Shown here one piece after another: positions 52,617 through 60,307 of a stretch of DNA of 64,000 nucleotides (its first letter is position 1; each line of letters begins with the position of its first letter). The stretch covers positions 22,829 to 86,828 of the forward strand of contig NW_025955126.1 of the NCBI RefSeq assembly GCF_022376445.1. Reading direction: 5' to 3'. Position numbers and translations under genes: made by a program. The notes under the pieces are model-generated. The model saw only the letters and a list, made by a program, of their open reading frames with translations, ran no database searches and was not told the DNA's origin. This DNA is from Fomitopsis serialis. Lineage: Eukaryota; Basidiomycota; Agaricomycetes; Polyporales; Fomitopsidaceae.

Positions 52617-52800
52617 AACATCGCCGGGAAAGAGATACCGGTGGTCGCGCAGCGGCATTTGCACGCCGAGAGCCTGCGCATCGTACGTAGTATACATGGT
52701 GTCCAAGTTGAAGGTCTTGAGAAGGCCAATGAGCTCGGAACCGTTGCCATCAGATGCAAAGTTGTCGCTATCAACCTCGTAGGCAACCGCGAGGGCGTGC
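52617..52800 (-). other. Coding-like remnant in E4
   Basis: The minus strand reads AVAYEVDSDNFASDGNGSEL then IGLLKTFNLDTMYTTYDAQA and LFPGDV, of balanced composition. It is bounded by low complexity upstream and by a GTACGT-like donor after GATGTTAAG near 52611. Possibly a captured exon; source not recognised. Confidence 0.3.
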
Positions 52801-53499
52801 AGAGGAGACAGGGCGAGCGGGTGGGAGAGGCGAGAGCGAACACGCGCACAAGTGAGCTGGCAGGAGGGTGAGGGTGCGGGCGGGCAAGACAGGCGGACGG
52901 GAAAGAGCGGGTGGACGAACGAGCTAGTGGGACACAAGCGCGGACAGACAAGGGCGGGCAAGCGAGTAGAGAAGTACGTGAGCTGGCAAGAGGGGCGAGA
53001 GGACAAGAACGAGCGCGCAAGCAAGATCGGGAGGGTGGACAAGCCAGCGAAGAGGTGACAGTGGGCAGCTACCGAGGGTGTTGGTAGGCAGACGGCGGAC
53101 GAGACGCGTGAGAGCGGGCGGGCGCGAAAGGGGGGGCACGAGAGAGCAGGACGGACACTGCGCGGACTGCTGGGCAAGTAGGCACAACGGTTCGTCGACA
53201 CACCTACTCAAGTAAACTACCTTATCAGAGAGTGAGACAGATTGTGCGCGAGCAGATGGGTGAGCAAGGGAGAGGGTGAGAGCGGGCCACCGAGCCGGTG
53301 AGCGAGCTAGCTGACAGGAAAGCTGGGAAGAGAGTGAGCAGGCGGGTGAGCAAGAGCAGGGGACGAGCGGGCGAGCGAGCAGGTCGACAGCCTACAAGCA
53401 AGTTAGCGACCGAGAACGGTGAGCAGCGGAGAAACGGCGAGAGCGCCAGACAGGGAGGTCCCAGTGGGCGAGACGGGCGAGACGGTCGATGAAGTGCCA

Positions 53500-53620
53500 C
53501 GAGTAGGCGGCGAGGGCTGGTGAGCAGGCGGCGAAGGCTGGTGAGCAGGCAGCGAAGGCTGGTGAGCAGGCAGCGAGGACGGGTAAGCGGGCGGCGGGAG
53601 AAGCGGGCAAGCGAGCGGGC
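53500..53620 (-). repeat. About 20-bp GAAGGCTGGTGAGCAGGCAG repeat
   Basis: Four copies within a purine-rich tract. This is the reverse complement of the word set seen on the plus strand of E2 and E3. Confidence 0.75.
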
Positions 53621-54005
53621 AGGTGAGAGCAGGTGGAAACGAGACAGCGAGAGGGCGCGAGAGGATGGGCATGCACAGGAGGGGTGGGTGCGGGAAGGTA
53701 GTCGCGAGGAGGGTGGGGCGGATGCTGGCGACGTGGCACTACTGCGAGACGTGAGCCAAGTCTTTAGCGCCCGAGCCCGGTTCTCGACAACGACTCGACG
53801 ACCGCCAGAGTCCAAATGACATCTCGCCCGCCCACCACTCACCGCACGCGTCGACTCATCTGCTTACTCGCACACTGTCTTGCCCATTCGCTTACACTCG
53901 CTCGTCCGCCCGTCTCCGCGCCATCCGCGTGGTTACTGTATCTGCCCACTCACTGGACCGTCGTCTTCAACTCGCGGCTCACCACGACTGCTACTACCAA
54001 CTACC

Positions 54006-54151
54006 ATGGCCGACCCCCACGTGTCAAAGCTCCCGCGCCATCTCCTGGTCATACAGAAACGAACGCGGAAGGGGGAGATAGAGGGTGGGTGGAACATGAA
54101 GCTTGAAGGGCAACTCGGGAAATTACAGCGAGCGCAAAGGCTCGAAACCAA
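54006..54151 (+). other. Exon-like remnant in E4 (MADPHVSKLPRHLL)
   Basis: An ATG with good context (ACCATGG) opens a basic 49-codon segment (VIQKRTRKGEIEGGW, LEGQLGKLQRAQRLETK) ending at a GTGCGC donor-like site. It reads like a first exon cut from a gene; the source is unknown. Confidence 0.35.
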
Positions 54152-54689
54152 AGGTGCGCCCCCGTTCGATGTACCTTCCTTTCGCTGCGTGTGGTTTCAG
54201 TGCATGCCCGTGCTGGCTCATTGGCAGATAGCTCGCTGTGCCGCTCGCTCGCCCACTCTCCCACCGGCTCGACCCCTACTTGCTCGCCTGCCCTCTCAAT
54301 TACTTGCATGCCCACTTGTTCGCGTTCTCACTCGCTTGTCCGCCGGCCTGTTCGTCCATCTGGTCTGGCCACCCACACGCCTGCTCGTTCGTCCGTCCGC
54401 CCGCTCATCCAGCCCTTCGCTTACTCGCCCACTTCTGCTTCGATCCGAAGACCGTACACGCACGCGCCCTGTCAGCACATCGCGTGGTATAGCCACTTCG
54501 TCACTCAATGCCAGAGGCCGCTGACCGAGGTGCTCGCCGTGCTCCCCGGACGACCACTATCTGCCAATCCTTGCGCCCCTCTCTGAACATCTGACCCGCC
54601 TCGCTACGCCACCACGTCTCCACATACCGGACGTACCTGAGTCCGACGAGATTCAGGCGTGCATCCCCGACATGCTAGATGTGCGCTCG

Positions 54690-55200
54690 CCTTCCGGACC
54701 TCGAGTTTACCGACATGCACGCCCGCCTTGACGACGTCCGCGCCCACGTTTCTGACATTGACTTCAACGCTCGACTGTCGATCTTCGCCATCGTCGCGAA
54801 GGACGAGCTGGAGGGCATCCGCGCGCGCGGCTGGGACCTCTCCTTCACCAAGACGACCGACCAGTCGTCCCTCCCGCCCTCGCTCACGGCCATGTCCGAG
54901 TCGCGGACGTCACCCCCATCGTCTGACTACTGCTGCTACACTACCCCTGATCCAAGCCGCCTTCCACTGGCAGCTCGTCGACACAATCGCGGGCGAGGAC
55001 AAGGCGACCGGGATACGCGGAGGCCTCGGCGCGCAGCTCAGACCCGAGACGAAGAACAAGCCGAAGAAGGTGCGCGAAGAGATTGTGACGCAGAATAGTG
55101 AGGAGGCGAAGCGCGAGCAGAAGGAGGAGGAAGAGGAGAAGCGCGCAGCGGCGAAGCGGAAGGTGGAGGAGGACCGTCTGAGCAAGTTGAGTGCGGTGCG
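54690..55200 (+). pseudogene. Captured fragment resembling a DUF1682/CCDC47-type ER protein
   Basis: Frame-shifted coding blocks: DLEFTDMHARLDDVRAHVSD, DLSFTKTTDQSSLPPSLTAM, then in another frame PLIQAAFHWQLVDTIAGEDK, LRPETKNKPKKVREEIV, an EEAKREQKEEEEEKRAAAKR helix and DRLSKLSAV. The DLxFTKT..LPPSLTxMSE block followed by a charged C-terminal coiled coil is how I remember fungal DUF1682 (CCDC47-like) proteins, but this is memory, not a search. The ORF is broken, so it is probably a gene piece picked up by E4. Confidence 0.35.
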
Positions 55201-55994
55201 ATATGACAAGACCGGTGCATCGTTCCGGTCGCAAGCAAGCGCACGGTCCTCGTCACCTTGGACGCATCTGCGCGCGGCGTCGACTACCCTCACGCGTCAT
55301 CCAGCTCCCGAGCGCCGAGACGTATGTGCACCGTGCAGGCCGTACCCGCCTTGCCAAGGGTATGTTCAGTGGGTCAATTACTCTCGCACTCGCATCGCAT
55401 TTCCCTGCTCGCGCTGGCCTGATGCTCCCTCGTTTGTCTGCCCGCCGACCCATTCGCTCGCTGTCCCGCCGTCCCGCCCATTCGTTCACGTACCCATTCA
55501 TTTGTTTGCTCGTTTGCCTGCTTGCCGACTGAACACTCTGTTTGAAGGACAATTAGCCACATGCAGATATATTGTTTCTGCCAGCCCCTCTCTCGATGTT
55601 TGCCTCTGTCTCATATCTGTATACTAAATAGAGCTCATGTATGAGCTGTTGATATCATAGTCTCTTCATTCCATTTGTGATATCTATGACTGGGGCCAGT
55701 TGCATCTTGTGAATGGATCACTAGTATTGTTTTGAAGAATGCTCTACTTTCCATGTGGTTCAACATTTTGACAGGCATAGCTGTACAGTAGTCATATGTA
55801 TGTCTCAATGTGCTGAGGATTATGAACTATTATCAACATTTACAACTAACATGAATAAGATCTTCATAGTATGAACTAGATTATGCATGTTATCCTGATT
55901 AGTACTAATCATGCTCAATGAGAGTGTCATTAGGACGATGAGACTAATTAGAACTAAGATAGTCAAGTTTAGGGAATCCAGATTTCCTGATGTA

Positions 55995-56605
55995 CAGGGA
56001 GTGAGTTGAAGACGTTTGTGGCCTGTGGCGTCAACATGCGCATCAACCCCACACTCACTCGGTACGGCTACATTGGTACAGCACCCCTCGAACCCTCCGT
56101 CGCGATCTCCTTCCATGTCCTTGAGGCCTTCCGCGCCCAGCATCATGCCTGCCCTCGATTCAGCATCCAGGTGCAGGTGAAAGCCCTCTGCCGCCTGCAG
56201 GCTGTAAGTCATATGTTTCTTTTGGAACATGTCATTGATCACTATCCCTTTAGGTTCCATACAAGCCCTATCTCTGTACACAATTCCGTATTGCCTACGA
56301 CATCTATCTCGACATTCTATATCGCGTCAACAGCCTCATCAACACAGCGCTTGGGCACGACCTCCCGGATTGGCGCATGCGGCATGCCTGTGCACCCTGC
56401 CTCTATGTGCTCGAGGCGAAGATCCATTGACCCCAGCTCTCCTCGCCACCATGGACGGTAACCAGTCCCTCAAGCTCGTCGATGACGCATTCCGCCCTGG
56501 CACACACACGTGAGGATCCCCGCACCGCGCGCACAGACCTCTGGCTATCCCCAGAGGAGGTTGACGTCTACAAGGATGATGTCCATTCGAGCCGAGTACG
56601 TTGAT
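55995..56605 (+). pseudogene. KDZ transposase fragment (non-CxC2 type), part A
   Basis: Starts right after the Plavaka right boundary. It reads NPTLTRYGYIGTAPLEPSVA, an intron (56203-56251, GTAAGT..TTTAG), VPYKPYLCTQFRIAYDIYLD, HACAPCLYVLEAKI, then after a one-base shift LTPALLATMDGNQSLKLVDD, then after another shift DLWLSPEEVDVYKDDV. The MDGNxSLK block identifies a KDZ transposase of the type without the CxC2 cluster. Two frame breaks make it a pseudogene. It is cut near 56605 by other sequence; part B lies at 58316. Confidence 0.7.
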
Positions 56606-56829
56606 GAGCCCTTAGCTCACCTACCCACCGAAAACGCCATTTACGGTCGATACAACGGTACACTAAGTCAGAACGGTCGACGCACTGTCCGTCCGTTCGA
56701 GGGAACCGCCCGATGTTCGAAGCTCAAGCGTCAATGTTCGGAACCCTTAGTGGCAGAGGCAAGCGGTTTAGAAGTGTCGCTACATTGGTAGGACTCCGGA
56801 GCAAGTACATGGCTACGTCAACCTAGCTA

Positions 56830-57670
56830 GTGACGACCCCGGCAACTCTCGTATCTATGTCCTCGACCACCACACCTGTGACCACCACCCCTACCCCTAC
56901 GAACAGACGGACCGGTGTCGGAGCCACGGTCAGTGTTGACGCGCTCGAGCAGGCTTTTGAGCAACCCGACGAGGGTGCCGTGCGTGCGGCGCTGGTCGAC
57001 TGCGATGTTGTGAATCGTTCGACCCATGGACTTGAGGTTGTCGGGCAGCTGGCAAAAGTCGGACAGGATCAACGACTCGCGCTGATACTGCGGGTTCGCG
57101 AGAGGACAACGCTCGGCCTGGTTGACTTGTTCGAGCAGTACCAAGGTCTCGGACCATGCGATCGTAGGGTAGGGCGAACCTAGGATGTCCCCTGGTTGCC
57201 ATCACGGTGAAAGACCTCATCAAGGTAACGCATCAACTCGTCGATCTCGGGGAATGACCTAGGAGCAGGAAGCGTATCGTTCGCCAGCAGGATGGCCCGG
57301 CTGCGGGACTCGAACAAGAATCGCTGTTCGAAGGTCGGTTCGATGGTTCGAACGGTAGTCTAAGTTCGGAGGCACGTACGATCATCCAACGGACTCCGTG
57401 GGCCCAAGCCAGCCACTCTCCGGGACTGTTGGCATCGTATCGCGGCTCGACAAGTCCCTCGGTCTTGAGGACCTCTAGGAGGCGGTAGTAGCGGGCAGCA
57501 TACACTTCGGAAGTTGGGTCGAGGTGCGGCATGTTCGTGTAAGTCAGGCGAACTCCTGCAGCTGTCTCATATCTTCGAGGACTGTCACCGGCTCCGGTTA
57601 TGACCTTCGCCGTTCGGGGACGGTCGCCCGTTATGCGGAACCTGCGGAAGGCCGAGTTGGATTCTCTCAT
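56830..57670 (-). CDS. Gag-like or unknown protein of a truncated LTR element
   Basis: ATG at 57670 (MRESNSAFRRFRITGDR). The first block includes LTYTNMPHLDPTSEVYAARY and WLAWAHGVRWMIVRA. After a frame change near 57300-57360 it continues LLANDTLPAPRSFPEIDELM, and after another near 57180 ETLVLLEQVNQAERCPLANP, ending in an Arg/Gly-rich tail. I do not recognise a domain. Its place just downstream of a putative LTR suggests gag, but this is inference. The frame changes may be introns or decay. Confidence 0.35.
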
Positions 57671-57694
57671 GTGTTAGTAGGTCCGGGTCGAGCG

Positions 57695-58280
57695 TTGTGA
57701 CATTCTCCGATTGGCTGCTTTCCTTATCACTTTCATTCATCATTTCTTGTATTTCTCTTGGCTCTCTTGGTCTTCGGACCGTATTTTCCTGTATATACTC
57801 TGGGACTTGTTCCCTTCGAATCTCAGAGACCCCTTACCCTCTCAATCTCACCTCGCACCGGCGGGGTTTGTCAGTCAGCCAGTACGTTCGAAGTCAGCAA
57901 GTTCGCCAGTCAGTCAGTACGTTCGAAGCCAGTCAGTCAGTTCGCCAGTACGTTCGCCAGCTCGTAGTTGCCCCGAGAGGCTCTACACTTCTTCTCCTGC
58001 CGTCGCTCGCCTTCCTTGTCACCGTTCGTTCGACCCGTCTGTCGAAACCCTCCCTCCTACCTTCGAGGCTTAGCCCTCGCCTTCGAACAGTCTTCGACAT
58101 CTTCGAAGCTCTCCCACGTCGTTCGGAGTCTTGTCCGTCCTCCTCCTTCTTACCTAGACCACTGTACAGTCCCCCGTACATCTCATAGACGCAGAGGCCT
58201 CGCATACCACTGCTCGACCTCATGGTTGGGTTTTTGTGTGGCTTTTGTGTTCTTTTCGGTCACGTCAACGTCATCAAACA
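57695..58280 (-). repeat. Putative LTR (single copy) of the truncated element
   Basis: On the minus strand the stretch would start TGTTTGATGACGTTGACG and end AATGTCACA, in the TG..CA form of fungal gypsy LTRs, with the gag-like ATG 25 bp further on. No second copy was found at 56.6 kb, so this is either a truncated insertion or a wrong call. The tract 57868-57965 inside it carries CAGTCAG and GTACGTTCG words repeated four to five times. Confidence 0.35.
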
Positions 58281-58315
58281 TTTGATAGATGACGTGGTGA
58301 TTGATCCAACCAGGG

Positions 58316-58557
58316 GCCGCCGAAGCCTGCCACATCAGTGCCTGGCGATGCCGGCCCATCGTCCTCCAACAGTACCCAAGGCGCGGCTGCTCCACAAGAC
58401 GATGACATGGACTGGCTCAATGTCAATCAAGGCGACGTTCTCGCCGAGCCCGTCACTGTCTGCATGGAACGCTGGCGCAACGCTGGCCCGAGGCGCTAAA
58501 GAAGATGTTTGCGCTGTTCTCCATCACTGGGATCTTTGTGGCCGTTTGCCGACATGG
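58316..58557 (+). pseudogene. KDZ transposase fragment, part B
   Basis: Reads PQDDDMDWLNVNQGDVLAEP, VTVCMERWRNAGP and, after a one-base shift, EALKKMFALFSITGIFVAVC then RHG. The CxxxW..A..e.KK.. then F..TGIF...CRHG pattern follows the acidic linker in KDZ transposases, so this continues part A. The fragment is cut in the codon after RH at 58557, where TGTTAGGATC begins another insertion. Confidence 0.65.
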
Positions 58558-59303
58558 TGTTAGGATCGTGCGCTCGAGACGAAGTCCGAGGTCGGAGTTA
58601 CGAAGTCCGGAGTTTCGGAGCGCAGTGGAATGAGGACTTGGCGAAGCTATTAACAACGCCCTGGAGAACTCGACGAGGTCCTCTATTGGACTTGGACGAG
58701 GTGGACTATGACGGAGTCCGGAATAAGTCGGAGGAAGGAGGAGGAGAAGACGAGAGCGAGAGAACTAGACAGAGGTCGGACGAAGTCCGGAGTTCAGACA
58801 GGAGTTCGGAGGAAAGGAAATCGGATTGGTTAGACGAGGATAAACGAGATATTCGAACTGGAGTACAACAGTGCTACAGTTCGGTCTTTATACTAGAGTC
58901 CTAATGTGAACGGAAGACAATAAGTCGGAGGAAGGGATAACGGAAACAATAACGGAAGACCGGAGATGTTAGTAACCGGGGTGAATACAATAAGCTAATG
59001 TCCGTGCAAGATAGAGACCATGCGGTACCTAATTGTAATGCGGGAGAAGATAGGCTAAGCGAATACAATTAGACCGGAGTTCGGAGAACGGAGACGGAGA
59101 AAACGAACTGGAGTTCGGAGGTGGTTGGTGCACGGAAGTGACAGTGCCTCCCAACTGGATCGAACCCTGAGATCCATAGGCGATGGCAAGTGCCGAGATC
59201 TGAGATCTGAACGGATATAAGGTGAAATTTCGGAGTCCGCATCTTCCACACTTGACTCCACTCCCACATCTCCTCGCCACTCCCGTACTCCGTTGCCCCA
59301 CCA
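58558..59303 (+). other. Putative LTR or leader of an insertion beginning TGTTAGGATC
   Basis: The KDZ frame stops exactly at TGTTAGGATCGTGCGC, a typical LTR start, implying a retroelement insertion at 58558. The LTR end could not be placed and the partner LTR would be beyond the window. The tract is rich in GTCCGGAG and TCGGAG words. No gene is recognised here. Confidence 0.35.
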
Positions 59304-60270
59304 TGTCCGACGCTGTACCCACAACCCGACCCCGCCGCCGACGACATCGAGGAGCTGGAGAAGAGGCTCACGCAGCGAAGGCCGCAAAGGAGGCGCGACG
59401 TCGCGCGGAGGCGAGGCGAAGGAGAAGGCGGAGGCGAGGCAAGGCGCGTGCGGAAGCGGAGGAGCGGGAGCGGAAGGAGGCGGAGGAGCGCGCTAAGCGC
59501 ATCGAGGCGGAGCAGAGGGCGAGTGCGGCGGCGGAGGAGAAGGCCGTGGAGGAAAAGAGGGCGGAGGAGTTGAGGAAGGCGCGGGCGGAGAAGCGGAAGG
59601 CAACGGAGGAGCCGGAGTCGTCCGGAGTGATCCAGTGAGTACCCAATGCCATGGTCCGGGATTCGGGGCTAAGGGAACAAGCACGGAGTGCGACCGGTGC
59701 CGGGTCAAGGGCCTGGAGTGCATCTTCGAGAACGTGGGACGCAAGAAGTCCTGCGTCGCATGCCAGCGCGACAAGGCGGCATGCAAGGGTTCGACGGAGA
59801 AGCCGGAGACGACCCGGAAGAGGACGAAGAAGGCCGAAGAAGTCGGAGCCGAAGAAGAGGTCGGCGAAGAAGTCGAAGTCCGTGGTCGGGACTCCGACGT
59901 GGAGATGATGCCGGAGCCGGAGGCCGGATCCTCCAGAAGATGGCCGTGGCTCAGGAGTATGAGATGCTCCTGAGCGATGGTCGTCGATCTGGCAGCGGGA
60001 CTCGAGCTCCGGATGACGAGCGCGAGTTGCTCGAGGCCTCTGGTGGAGGTCCAGGGACTCCGTCGCGAAGTCCGGGAGGCGCGGACGGAGTGGAAGAAGG
60101 AGTCGTACCGGAGGAGGGTGGTCGCCCACACTTTGCGGGAATGGTGGAGAAGCTGGAGAAGATCGCGGAGCCGGAGAGCTCCAGAGATGGAGGAGGAGGA
60201 AGCGGAGTCGTCGGACTCCGACAGCGAGTACGACCCGGAGAACGAGGAGAGGTCGGTAGTGAGGAGGTAG
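59304..60270 (+). CDS. Zn(II)2Cys6-like cysteine cluster protein with basic helical N-terminus
   Basis: The ATG at 59304 (MSDAVPTTRPRRRRHR) opens a long Arg/Glu/Ala helix (EERERKEAEERAKRIEAEQR). Intron GTGAGT near 59636, or direct read-through, leads to a cluster with spacing C-x2-C-x6-C-x10-C-x2-C-x6-C (CDRCRVKGLEC..CVACQRDKAAC, about 59690-59790). This fits a fungal Zn2Cys6 binuclear cluster, normally DNA-binding. An acidic region and a helical, Glu-rich C-terminus follow after a frame change near 59930; the stop is near 60270. It converges on the gypsy pol with only about 40 bp between stops. It may be an antisense accessory gene of the inserted retroelement. Start and splicing are moderately sure. 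Confidence 0.5.
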
Positions 60271-60307
60271 AATACGGGCACAGCCCCAAAATTGTTTTCT
60301 TTTTCCT

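Larger units (their letters stand above)
17748..55992. mobile_element. Composite Plavaka-type DNA transposon with nested insertions
   Basis: The left end reads CATCAGGAAAAAACTC at 17748, flanked by TA (17746-17747). The right end reads TTTCCTGATG ending at 55992, flanked by TA (55993-55994). Inside are the two genes expected of a Plavaka-type element, a DUF6532-type gene and the transposase, in head-to-head orientation. The right end has the subterminal sequence of nested element E4 rather than one matching the left end. The matching TA duplications are what suggest that 17748 and 55992 served together as the ends of one composite mobilisation. The nested elements E2, E3 and E4 occupy most of the 38 kb. 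Alternatively, the original right end was deleted and the TA match is chance (1 in 16). Confidence 0.5.
51626..55992. mobile_element. E4: non-autonomous CATCAGGAAA-ended element
   Basis: The ends are CATCAGGAAAACCTGAATTCCC (51626) and its imperfect reverse complement ending at 55992. Both subterminal zones share ATTAGTACTAAT and CTAATGAG/CTCATTAG words, so the two ends belong to one family. The flanking dinucleotides do not match (TC left, TA right), unlike E2 and E3. The interior lacks a transposase. 52.0-52.4, 53.2-53.75 and 54.2-54.45 kb are low complexity. Coding-like remnants lie at 52.6-52.8 (-), 54.0-54.15 (+) and 54.7-55.2 kb (+). Confidence 0.7.

Noticed and set aside
52078..53842. 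Several 200-codon Pro/Ser/Arg/Cys-rich frames in E4
   Set aside because: They follow the CTCGCC-type low-complexity repeats in every frame and lack balanced composition.
58660..58900. Glu/Arg/Asp-rich frame in the putative LTR
   Set aside because: Driven by GTCGGAG repeats; no start or domain support.
59120..59180. tRNA-like B-box (GGTTCGATCC on the minus strand)
   Set aside because: The flanking bases do not form a T stem and no A box or acceptor stem is found, so it is not a tRNA gene; a primer-binding-site reading (TGGATCGAACCC) is also weak.
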